A stretch of DNA of 64,000 nt, from NCBI GenBank assembly GCA_028023455.1, contig JAQFVV010006293.1:2057844-2121843 (forward strand), given 5' to 3'. The DNA comes from Epiperipatus broadwayi. Taxonomy: Eukaryota; Onychophora; Udeonychophora; Euonychophora; Peripatidae. The position numbers were made by a program, and so were the translations under genes. Position 1 is the stretch's first letter; each line of letters begins with the position of its first letter. Shown here piece by piece: positions 45,270-55,510 of the stretch. A model generated the notes under the pieces. That model was given only the letters and a program-made list of their open reading frames with translations. It was not told where the DNA came from and did not search any database.

Positions 45270-47315
45270 TGAAGCAATGGATCTGAAATCCAATCCATGC
45301 TTCACAGCCTTCTATAAACTTAGTTAGTATTGTAGGCCTGAACTAAGTTTATAGTCCAATATCAGCAGGGTTTTGCATTAAAGCTAAAATTAATTATGCT
45401 TATTAAATTTGTATTACATTTAAATATTTCATGTTAAATAAATTCCATTCAAAGATTAAATTTCTGTTAATAAAAATTACTTGTAAAACCTATTAGTCAA
45501 ACATATATATATGTCAAGCGTATATATATATGAGTTAATGCAAAATTCTGCTGAAATAAAATGCTTATTTTATTAAAAGAAATAAGAATGTATTTTTCTT
45601 TTTAAATCTTGTTAAAATATTTAGTATGATTTGATTTTGAGATAAGCCCACCAACATTTTCTAAAAGAATGTATATTTTTAATTAATTAGCCCATTCAAG
45701 GCAAATTAAAGATGGCCTTCTCTTTCTTTTTTAATTAATAAAATTCAAAGTTTAAAGAAAGAAATTTAGAGTAAAAAAGTAAAAGTTATTTTTAGAAAAT
45801 GTTACCTTGAAACAAAGGAGCATGGGGATTTATCAAGATCTAAGTTCATACAAACAATAGAAGGTAGCTGACAAAGAGGGTATAAATAAAAGTGAGAACA
45901 AAAGACTTGGTTATTCAGAGTTTTCTTGCTGGCATTCAGATTTCTCTTTGGAGAACTCTTTCAGATTTTGCTTGTGGAGATTTTATTCCAAAAAGTTATA
46001 CAACTGTCGTCTTCAAAATCATGGAGTAGTTTGAACATGCTACAAGCTAAAAGTCATATGAATTTGATGGATTCTACTATGCTTGGCTAGGCAAATAAAT
46101 AGCTTTGCCTATCGCCGAGATTCCTAAATACCATCAAAATGCCTTAGTATCCACTCAATAGTCAACTAAACTCTGTGCCATGTCTGTAGGACTTTTCATA
46201 AAAGCATGCTACTTAATTCCACTTTCCTTGTCTGGGCAAATACCTATCAATGGACGGAACAAGCTAAGCTCATCGATGGAACATGATTAAGGAACCAGGA
46301 TGGTAATAGTATCTCTCCTCCATTGAACTATTTACTTTCTACCCTTTTTTGTTTATACCTTTTTTAAGTGCTTCACTGAATTATATTTCTGAAATGTTGT
46401 ATTTAATTATATTTGTAATGTAACCATTTTTTTATTAGACTAGTCTTAGATATATATTGTGTGATCATCTATCTATATACTTAACCCTTTTTCCTTCGCT
46501 ATTCTTCATTACTAATGTTTATAAATATTTCGTATTCCATTGCAGTGTAAGTCAAAGGTTAATTTTTCATTTAAATCTCTTTCCGATTTTCATTTATATT
46601 TGTAAAATTCAATACGAGTAAGTTTCCTTTTGTTTGCCAACTTGATCTCTGCGATAACGCTTCTTTTGTCTGCCATTAGCTTATTATGTATATCTGATTT
46701 TGCTATATACGTTTTAAATAATTTTTAAACTGTCTGTTTTTAGCGCAAAGCAATTAGAAAATGCTTTGTGAAAGATTTTTACCATTGTACTTTATCGAGG
46801 AGATTTGAGTTGACAATTTTAATAAAATTGGGAAGAAAAGATTTAGACCGCAAACATATTAAGCTGTCTTTATTATCTAATTAGTTTTTCATTAATTTAA
46901 GGGAATAGCGGAGGCCATTAAGTCATTATTAATATTTTAGAGCCATTAATTAAATATATTATTTAACTAAAAAGCTTTAGTTTTCTAATTTTATTTTAAT
47001 GTTTTATTGTTACTTTTCCAATGATCCAGGCACGCAAAACACACATTTCTTAATACTTTTGCACATTTAACTATTTAGCTCCTTAGGTGTTCCCGTCCAT
47101 GTTTCTCTCCGCTGATGCTAAGCTTTGGGTCGGTGAGAAAATAATTTATGCGTGTCTCAGATAATGTGGTTGGTTCGTAGTTAGCCTCGAGAATAGGCGA
47201 ACAGGGCAGAGGTCATAGTATTCTTGATTTAATATCTCGCGTATGGGTGGCCTCAAGGTACTTTCGCCTAGTATTCGAACTGGGTTAAACCAACATACAT
47301 CATCTGACTGTCACA
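45270..47315 (+). repeat. 5' LTR
   Basis: Starts TGAAGCAATGGATC and ends TCTGACTGTCACA, giving TG/CA ends. It shares with the 3' LTR, among others, aaagtgagaacaaaagactt, preceded by a tataaa box (about 45885-45890), which is a plausible promoter: agagggtataaataaaagtg, with transcription likely starting some 25-30 bases on. Confidence 0.85.
45878..45897 (+). promoter_or_regulatory. Probable TATA box of the 5' LTR
   Basis: The sequence agggtataaataaaagtgag is a good TATA-type core promoter and is preserved in the 3' LTR at about 51805-51825. It sits some 600 bp into the LTR, leaving a long R-U5 region. Confidence 0.5.
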
Positions 47316-47326
47316 GTAAAAATTTT

Positions 47327-47870
47327 TTCCGCATTCTGACGCCAACAATGTGGGTCGAATTTCATTTTTTTTATTGGAAGAATAGGAATAGGGTATTTGA
47401 AAATATAGGTAGACGTATAAGAAATTTTTTTTTCCCCGCATTCTGGTTGACCATCGTGTGGTTATTCGAAATTTTCCATAACCTGCAATGCCCTGTATAA
47501 CATTTGTTATGTGTGTATAATGTTTTTTCTTTCTTGTGTTTTAAATTAATGAATAATATATATGTAGAATTTTTTTTCCCTCGGATTTGTACACATATAT
47601 ATAATGTTTTTTCAATAACACGAAATAATAAGATATATGTAAAAAAATTTTCTTCGAATTTGTCGCCGTGGAACGAATGTCATTTTTTTTTTTAAAAAAA
47701 AATTAGTACCCTGAGAAGTTTGTTTTAGTTTAACATATTTATATAAAAATATAAGTATAATTTTTCCGAGTTTTGTTTCCTAATGTGAGCCAAATGTCAT
47801 TTTTTTAAATTAATTAACAAGTTAAATGTGTCATAAAGTAAAATTTTTTGTTTTCCGAGTTTAGTAGATA
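47327..47870 (+). repeat. Degenerate repeats resembling a lysine-tRNA primer-binding site
   Basis: A motif recurs in worn form: attctgacgccaacaatgtg (47335), attctggttgaccatcgtgt (47441), aatttgtcgccgtggaacga (47657) and gttttgtttcctaatgtgag (47773), each followed by a gtcgaa or similar and by a T run, each preceded by T runs and ccg/tcg. The first resembles TGGCGCCCAACGTGGG, the primer site for tRNA-Lys in some retroelements. If the first is the primer site it lies about 20 bases from the LTR, further than usual. Confidence 0.45.
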
Positions 47871-48639
47871 TATGAAATGAATAATTTACAGTTAAAAAAG
47901 TTAACACTCCGTTAGTTGTTTTTTTTTTTTGTGATTATAAAATGAGATTTTAGAGATATAGCAAATTTTTTTTCCCCCCTAAAGAGTAGTTTTGTCATGG
48001 CCAGTTCGCCATATTGTTGTTGTTGTCGTATAAAGTATATAGCGTCAATGCGGCAGAAGTACCAAATAAATACCCACCCACCCTCACTTAAAATGGCTTT
48101 CGTACATTATGTTATTTAGTATTGCTTAAATATGAGAAGTTTTGAAATAATAATGTTTTTTCGAAATATAGTGTAAATTATTCGGTGTGTTAATATTTTA
48201 GTAAAAAAGTACAAATAGATAATAAAAGGTTTTTTTTTTTACCTGTTTGTACAATTATTTGTAAAGATTCTAATAGATAACATTTTTTTTATTTTTTCTA
48301 AGATCTAAAGTTTGATAAGTTCGAATTAACACGTGTCAATGTATACGGTGTTAGCAAATATTTTTTTCACTTTCTCTGCGTTTCGTTTCTTTAATGAATA
48401 ATTTTAATCATGCAAAATTTTTCTTACTTTTAAATATTTTGCAGATACGTTTCCTCGCAAACATATATAAAAATAAGTTTTGTTTCAATAATAGCAAACT
48501 TAATTTTCAACTTTATAAAAAGTAAATGCGTATGTTCGTTTTAATAAATATATATATAAGATATATTTTTGTATAACATATATGTCAGCCACCTTTAGTT
48601 AAGATTTTTTTTCTCAATTCGGATTATGCTATTGAATCA

Positions 48640-48735
48640 TTTATTGAGTAACCGTGAAGTGAAGACTCTTTGAGTAACCGTTAGGTGAAGCCCTTGTTTT
48701 TTTAGTAACCGTTTAGGTGAAGACCCCTTACACTT
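48640..48735 (+). repeat. Short tandem repeat, three imperfect copies
   Basis: gagtaaccgtgaagtgaaga, gagtaaccgttaggtgaagc and tagtaaccgtttaggtgaag follow one another at about 30-35 bp spacing. Confidence 0.8.
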
Positions 48736-49123
48736 TAGAGTTCTCAATTGCTGAGTAGCCTGAAATAATAGGTCTACGTCTGCAATTATTGTTTCCGTGT
48801 TATATTTGCGACGAGCGTTTACTAGCCTGAAATAATAGGAGTATGCAGTCTGCAATATGACAAATTTTTCTAATAAAGCCATGTACATGATAATGAAAAA
48901 AAAATATTTGTATAGGTATATCTGTTTGTATATTTATATGTAGTCATATATATGCTTATTTAGTGAATTATATATTCATATATATGGGTGTATATGGTAT
49001 ACACTTCGTTATAGTTCGGTAAAACCCGTTTTTATATAAATGTTTTTTTAAACAGTTTTTGATCTCAATGCGTGATTCTGTAAAATTGCTTGATAATTGT
49101 TAATCTATTTCGGGTTGTGACCA

Positions 49124-49300
49124 AAATGGTATTTGGTTTCGATCCCAGGTTCATAATTCGGAGTGGCGGTTATCATGCGATTTTATTTTTATTTTTTTTG
49201 TGTGTGTATATTTTGTTTTGTTAATCATACTTTAGGCTGTTAAATTGATTTTTTTTGTATCATGACCAAAATGGTAACTGGTTTCGAACCCAGGTTAGAC
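49124..49300 (+). repeat. Duplicated segment with tRNA T-arm-like sequence
   Basis: tgaccaaaatggtatttggt followed by ttcgatcccaggtt (from 49128) recurs as tgaccaaaatggtaactggt followed by ttcgaacccaggtt (from 49263). The complement, AACCTGGGTTCGAAACC, looks like a tRNA T-arm with box B. Its role in the leader is unknown. Confidence 0.6.
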
Positions 49301-50159
49301 ATGTTACCTTACTTAGTTGTTATACGTCTTAGACTTAATTAATATTGTCATTTAAAATACCATTTACTTATTCATGCAGAGATTTTTTTTTGAAAGTGAA
49401 GTGAAAATCAAACTAATTGTACTCGCATTAAACTTTATAAACCTTATCAATGTGTGCTTGGATCATTATCCATTAATATGTATATTTGATATGGCCATTG
49501 TCTTGTCGACTGGCACCCTTATCAAATAAAATTTGTCGGCAAGTGCAATCTCTCATATCGGATTACAAATAAAACAAACCATAGGAGGTAGATGATCAAA
49601 ATAAAAATGTATGTGTAGTGAGCCAAAATAATTTTTAAACATGACTTATGTTTATATTTTTGCTCACATATTCCTTTTGATATATATATACTTGTATATT
49701 AATGTAAATGCATTTTTTAGTTGTTTCAGGTGTCAGAGAAAGCCAGGTCAAGCTGTAAGTGGGTTATTTTAATTATATTAACATAGCAGTGACTTTAAAT
49801 GAAATATAGAAATAAATAAAGTGAGAAGAATAGTATGTAGTATAGTTATTAAAAACAGATACGGCAGGATTTTATATTTTTTTTCATGTACAAACTGATA
49901 CATATAGGCATAGGTTTAAGATAGGACCTCGTGAGGTAACAAAGTTAATTTCTGAAAACATATAAATAAAACAGATAGTTGGAACTTAGAATACTGACTT
50001 AGTTTAGAAAGAACTAAATTTTTTTATATACAGAAGGATATAGCTCCTAGATACGTGTGATCAAATATACTTATCTAGATTGTTTATAAAAAGATTAAAA
50101 TACGTTTTTTCAAATAAGGTGGGATTGTTATATAACAAAATAGCCAATATTAGACAAAA

Positions 50160-50954
50160 ATGGAGGAACAGAAGAGAGGCAAAGTTTATAGGTCAATATG
50201 TACTCGTAGTGACCAAAAATACAATTTGGAAGATCTCATCAAAGAAATGAGAGACGAAAATGAAATGATGATGAACATGTTCCAAGAATTCATGAATATT
50301 GCATCACAAAGATTGAACCGTTTGGAGGCACATATGGAACTCCATCAAGAACAGAGTATTGTAACAGAAGCATTACCAGAAGATGATACTCAAAATCAAG
50401 ATGACACTGATATGAAATCCTCGAGTGATTTCTCTGGACAAATGAATGAGGAGAGTAAAAAAACAAATGATCAACAGCTGTTGAACCAAATCCAGGTGCA
50501 ACAAGACAGTGAAGTCTTTACTGCGACAGTAATCAATACTATAACTCCTGCGGCAAAGATTAGCAACATAAAATGTTTTAGAGAAGAACCGGGTGGGAAC
50601 CCTAGACACCACCTAGATAGCTTGAAAATCTGTCTCAAAGTCCAGAACATGACTGAGCAAGATAAGAAGGCAAGAGAAAAATTAAGATGTATGGCTCGGC
50701 ATCGCAAGAATCGAAACCGGCCATATAAATTCAGGAAAGGAAACCAAGCATGGCTAAGAGACCTTAAGCCAAGTAGTAAAGCATGGAGGAAAGTTAAAAA
50801 GTTCTTCCCAATATATAAAGGTCCATATGCGTTAAAAAAGAAGTGTGGAGAAAATGCTTTTCGGTTGAAAGATAGTCACAGCATACAAAGATGGTATAAT
50901 GCTCCAAACATAAAACCTTGCATACCACCGGACCCCGGAAAATTTAGAAGTTAA
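50160..50954 (+). CDS. Gag N-terminus fused to integrase C-terminus, 264 codons, intact frame
   Basis: ATG at 50160 starts an open frame that ends TAA at 50954. Residues 1-70 are charged and helical (EMRDENEMMMNMFQEFMNIA), a likely coiled coil. Residues 120-169 match a Gypsy Gag capsid start: ISNIKCFREEPGGNPRHHLD then LKICLKVQNMTEQDK. At residue 170 the reading switches to the integrase tail: KAREKLRCMARHRKN, KFRKGNQAWLRDLKPSSKAW, FFPIYKGPYALKKKCGENAF and the ending WYNAPNIKPCIPPDPG. The catalytic core and all other pol domains are deleted precisely enough to keep the frame. It is either a recent deletion or a product kept for a purpose; zinc knuckles and the capsid C-terminus are missing, so ordinary Gag function is doubtful. 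Confidence 0.85.
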   Translation: MEEQKRGKVYRSICTRSDQKYNLEDLIKEMRDENEMMMNMFQEFMNIASQRLNRLEAHMELHQEQSIVTEALPEDDTQNQDDTDMKSSSDFSGQMNEESKKTNDQQLLNQIQVQQDSEVFTATVINTITPAAKISNIKCFREEPGGNPRHHLDSLKICLKVQNMTEQDKKAREKLRCMARHRKNRNRPYKFRKGNQAWLRDLKPSSKAWRKVKKFFPIYKGPYALKKKCGENAFRLKDSHSIQRWYNAPNIKPCIPPDPGKFRS

Positions 50955-51197
50955 AAAGATAAATATAACTTGTTAGACTAAAAACAACATGGACTCGATT
51001 TAAGATACATGAGATTGAATTATGGATAAACCATTAGTTATATAGTAAAAGAAAGAAAGACTGTTAGTCAGTAACAAATTAAATATTACAGCAAATAAAG
51101 AGTAGGCTTGAACTCACCTGGCACAAAATTTTTACCTCTGACCTGAAGCAACAGCATTTTTTTTAACATTTTTTTTTGCTCACTAACTATTGGGAAA
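50955..51197 (+). other. 3' spacer of the LTR element
   Basis: About 240 bp between the ORF stop and the 3' LTR. The expected polypurine tract next to the LTR is weak (tgggaaataa at 51191-51200). Confidence 0.5.
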
Positions 51198-53241
51198 TAA
51201 AGCAATGGATCTGAAGTCCAATCCATACTTCACAGTCTCCTATAAACTTAGTTAGTATTGTAGGCCTTAACTAAGTTTATAGTCCAATATCAGCAGGGTT
51301 TTGCATTAAAGCTAAAATTAATTATGCTTATTAAATTTGTATTACATTTAAATATTTCATGTTAAATAAATTCCATTCAAAGATTAAATTTCTGTTAATA
51401 AAAATTACTTGTAAAACCTATTAGTCAAACATATATATACATCAAGCGTATATATATGAGTTAATGCAAAATTCTGCTGAAATAAAATGCTTATTTTATT
51501 AAAAGAAATAAGAATGTATTTTTCTTTTTAAATCTTGTTAAAATATTTAGTATGATTTGATTTTGAGATAAGCCCACCAACATTTTCTAAAAGAATGTAT
51601 ATTTTTAATTAATTAGCCCATTCAAGGCAAATTAAAGATGGCCTTCTCTTTCTTTTTTAATTAATAAAATTCAAAGTTTAAAGAAAGAAATTTAGAGTAA
51701 AAAAGTAAAAATTATTTTTAGAAAATGTTACCTTGAAACAAATGAGCATGGGGGCTTATCAAGATCTAAGATCTTACAAACAATAGAAGGTAGCTGACAA
51801 AGAGGGTATAAATAAAAGTGAGAACAAAAGACTTGCTTATTCAGAGTTTTCTTGCTGGCATTCAGATTTCTCTTTGGAGAACTCTTTCAGATTTTGCTTG
51901 TGGAGATTTTATTCCAAAAAGTTATACAACTGTTGTCTTCAAAATCACGGAGAAGTTTGAACATGCTACAAGCTAAAAGTCATATGAATTTGATGGATTC
52001 TATTATGCTTGGCTAGGCAAATAAATAGCTTTGCCTATCGCTGAGGTTCCTAAATACCATCAAAATGCCTTAGTATCCACTCAATAGTCAACTAAACTCT
52101 GTGCCATGTCTGTAGGACTTTTCATAAAAGCATGCTACTTAATTCCACTTTCCTTGTCCGGGCAAATACCTATCAATGGACGGATCAAGCTACGCTCGTC
52201 GATGGAACATGACCAAGGAACCAGGACGGTAATAGTATCTCTCCTCCATTGAACTATTTACTTTCTACCCTTTTTTGTTCATACCTTTTTTAAGTGCTTC
52301 ACTGAATTATATATCTGAAATGTTGTATTTAATTATATTTGTAATATAACCATTTTTTTATTAGACTAGTCTTAGATATATATTGTATGATCATCTATCT
52401 ATATATTTAACCCTTTTTCCTTCACTATTCTTCATTACTAACGTTTATAAATATTTCGTATTCCATTGCGGTGTAAGTCAAAGATTAATTTTTCATTTAA
52501 ATCTCTTTCCGATTTTTATTTATATTTGTAAAATTCAATACGAGTATGTTTCCTTTTGTTTGCCAACTTGATCTCCACAATAACGCTTCTTTTGTCTGCC
52601 ATTAGCTTATTACGTATATCTGATTTTGCTATATACGTTTTAAATAATTTTTAAACTGTCTGTTTTTAGTGCAAAGCAATTAGAAAATGCTTTGCAAAAG
52701 ATTTTTACCATTGTACTTTATCGAGGAGATTCGAGTTGACAATTTTAATAAAATTGGGAAGAAAAGACTTAGTCCGCAAACATATTAATCTGTCTTTATT
52801 ATCTAATTAGTTTTTCATTAATTTAGGGGAATATCGGAGGCCATTAAGTGATTATTAATATTTTAAAGCCATTAATTAAATATATTATTTAGCTAAAAAG
52901 CTTCAGTTTTCTAATTTTATTTTAATGTTTTACTGTTACTTTTCCAATGATCCAGGCACACAAAACACACATTTCTTAGTACTTTTGCACATTTAACTAT
53001 TTAGCTCCTTAGGTGTTCCCGTCCATGTTTCTCTCTGCTGATGCTAATCTTTGGGTCGGTGAGAAAATAATTTATGCATGTCTCAGATAATGTGGTTGGT
53101 TCATAGTTAGCCTCGAGAATAGGCAAACAGGGCAGAGGTCATAGTATTCTTGAATTAATATCTCACATATGGGTGTTCTCGAGGTACTTTTGCCTAGTAT
53201 TTGAACTGGGTTAAACCAACATACATCGTCTGACTGTCACA
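51198..53241 (+). repeat. 3' LTR
   Basis: Copy of 45270-47315, starting TAAAGCAATGGATC (G to A in the TG end) and ending TCTGACTGTCACA. Differences from the 5' LTR are scattered single bases, so the insertion is fairly young compared with the other LTR elements of the window. Confidence 0.88.
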
Positions 53242-53866
53242 TTAGTGAAGCTAATTACAGATAATAAAATTAATAGCTGAGCACTTTTGAGAAGTTTGGT
53301 CTTGTCATAATCATAGCCAGTGAGTTTAATGAGCACAATGGAAAATGTGTGTAATGAATATTTAAATTTATGCAAAGTGGGTTAGAGAGTTTACAGTTTG
53401 GAGAGAGAGAAGCTTGCTTTCTTCTGGTTTACAGCATTGGTGTTATTAGCTATAAGCCATGCTTCTTTAACTTTACGTTTAGATTCATGTCACTCTGTAC
53501 AAGTGATGGTGGCAAAAGATGGTTCAAATATATGGCTTTGAACAAACCCAAATATAATTCTATTTTTTTGGAACACCAAAGGTCCATTGGCCATATGTTC
53601 AAACTGTCTTCTGTCAACATTGCTTGTATAGAGCACCATGATTCTAAATATAAAGTTAAAGAAGCATGTATTAGAGCTAACAACACTCATGCTATAAACC
53701 CAAAGGAAGCATGCTTTTCTCTCTCCAAAAGTGGACTTTCTAACCCACTTTCATCACACACATTTTCCATTGTGCTCATTCAACTCATTGGCTATGATTA
53801 TGGAAAGACAAAACTTCTTGAAGGTACTCAATCATTAATTTTATTATCTGTAATTAGTTTCAGTGA
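53242..53866. mobile_element. Mariner-type foldback MITE, ~625 bp, split at its left tip by the LTR element
   Basis: Almost the whole segment is one inverted repeat: the arm from 53242 pairs with the complement of the arm ending 53866, with the centre near 53555. The terminal inverted repeat reads TTAGTGAAGCTAATTACAG on the left and TCACTGAAACTAATTACAG on the right. With the LTR element removed, the flanks are TA at 45264-45265 and TA at 53867-53868, the target duplication of Tc1/mariner transposons. Open frames on both strands here (such as 53370-53915) are by-products of the palindrome and have no domain that I know. Confidence 0.8.
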
Positions 53867-53868
53867 TA

Positions 53869-55099
53869 GCTTAATAAATAATATCATTTATCATTCATAT
53901 TCTCTTGTTTATTAAACCCAAATTTTAAAATATCACATATTATGCAAGCTTGGAAAATCTTTATTTAAAGTAATTCAACTGTTCTAGTTTTAGATATTTT
54001 GTTCTGAGACATTATTTTATTTAATCATACAAATGGTATTTGAAAGTTATCCATGTAGACATGAGTACTCAATAGACATCAAATATTAATGGCAACCATT
54101 CATTATTCATGCTGATCTAAATGGAGCTGTGGTAAAGTAATAGAGTATATTGCTGCTATTAATTTAGATGTTAAATGTAACTAGGTGACATTACTCTACA
54201 ACATAACATTGACAAATGATGAGGTTGATATTTTCATATTATTTTTAGTTTTACTCTCTTAGTTATACAACATTTCCTTTGTGATCAAGAATAGCTTTTA
54301 CATGTTATAAAATATCTTATGACTGATATTATACTCTTCTTTCTTATAAATTAATAAATTATATATATATAACTATCACTATTAGATAATTTTCTATCCA
54401 TATCGTTTAAATATATTAAAATGAACAATAAAACATACAAAAATATTAACAATAGCCATTTGCAGACAAGTATGGTGATTTAAAGTCTTAAAAAAAAAAA
54501 AAAAAGACAAAAACAAATAATAATAATTCAATTTATTAGAAATGCAGATTGACAACATATATCTACTTACAGAAGAAAAAGCATAATAAAAGAATAAAAC
54601 AAAATATATATAAAGTAATAACACAGTAACAAAGAATATATAGAGAATTTACTTATTATAATTATTCATGAAAAATTAATAAACATATTGAAATTTAAAT
54701 CAAAAAAGTTTTATCAGCAAAAATATTATAGGATGGTGATGGCAATAATAATGATGATGATGATAATAATATATTATCATTATTATATCATCATCACCAT
54801 TATCATAATAATAACAGTTCTGCAGTCAACCCTTTACAATAAGATGCTAGAACATTTTTTTCAAACTCTCAAAACACTTTTAAAAATAATATTGACAAAC
54901 TATTATCTATACCTCTATATAATACTAATCAAGAGTAACTAGAGCATATACTTTATTTAAAAATTAACTTATATTTTAATTCATAATTTTGTTGGTTAAT
55001 TATTTTAATTAACTAAAATCCTAGGAAAAATGGCTACTGAACAGTCACATGATCCAGAAAGTGGAGGTAAATATTACAGATTTTCAATTGCAAGGTTCA
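53869..55099. other. AT-rich DNA with microsatellites
   Basis: Contains an A run at 54490-54505 and ATG/ATA triplet runs at 54750-54815 (atgatgatgatgataataat and a mirror-like ttatatcatcatcaccatta). No gene. Confidence 0.5.
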
Positions 55100-55510
55100 A
55101 AATCCAACAAAACCTTTAAAAAAAATTAACAATCAGCAGCAAAATACCAATCATAAAAACAATAATTTTTCAATTGTCTCCACAGATGAAATAAATCACT
55201 AGCAGAATGCAAAGATTAAAAGTAATAATTTTTCAATTCCCTTCAAAGTCCAAAACTATACAGAAATCATCAGCAACCAGCAGCAGCATGTACATGATAA
55301 GAATTTTAATGGTTTAAATGTCTCCAAAACTGGAATAAATCAGCAGGAGAACAAAAAGATTAAAAGTAATAATTTTTCAACTTGCTCCAAAATCAAATGC
55401 AGAACATAAACACTGAATTTTTAAACTGACTTCAAACTTGGCATTAATCAGCAGTAAAATACAAAGAGTAATAATAATGATTTTTCAGCTTTCTCCAAAG
55501 TCAACCAGTG
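55100..55510 (+). repeat. Diverged tandem repeat at the 5' end of LINE family A copy 2
   Basis: Four worn units start near 55120, 55195, 55335 and 55447. Each has an aatcagcag segment, then a(g)attaaaagtaataattttt, then caa(c/t)t-ctccaaa. The spacing is irregular (75-140 bp). Because it leads straight into the LINE on the same strand it may be the repeated 5' UTR of that element, which in several LINEs acts as promoter. Confidence 0.6.

Larger units (their letters stand above)
47316..50159 (+). other. Long non-coding leader of the LTR element
   Basis: About 2.8 kb between the LTR and the start of the ORF, unusually long. It holds degenerate repeats in its first 550 bp (listed separately), three short repeats at 48640-48730, a duplicated agcctgaaataatagg (48766 and 48826) and a pair of T-arm-like segments near 49140 and 49265. 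T runs are frequent. No frame of note was found on either strand. Confidence 0.6.
45270..53241 (+). mobile_element. LTR retrotransposon with ~2-kb LTRs and deleted interior, plus strand
   Basis: Two LTRs (45270-47315 and 51198-53241) of about 2,045 bp, very similar along their length, enclose 3.9 kb. The interior is a 2.8-kb non-coding leader, one 264-codon ORF (50160-50954) that joins the start of Gag to the end of Gypsy-type integrase, and a short 3' spacer. There is no protease, reverse transcriptase, RNase H or integrase core. It is a large non-autonomous derivative that must have been copied by enzymes of a relative. TTAG precedes the 5' LTR (45266-45269) and follows the 3' LTR (53242-53245). 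The match actually runs on for several more bases, so the exact LTR edge and duplication length (4 to 9 bp) are ambiguous. Confidence 0.88.

Noticed and set aside
53370-53915. A 181-codon open frame with overlapping frames on the other strand
   Set aside because: The whole stretch is the palindromic MITE, so open frames mirror each other, and the translation has no recognisable domain.
54688-54942. An 84-codon frame rich in methionine and isoleucine
   Set aside because: It is a translation of ATG/ATA triplet repeats.
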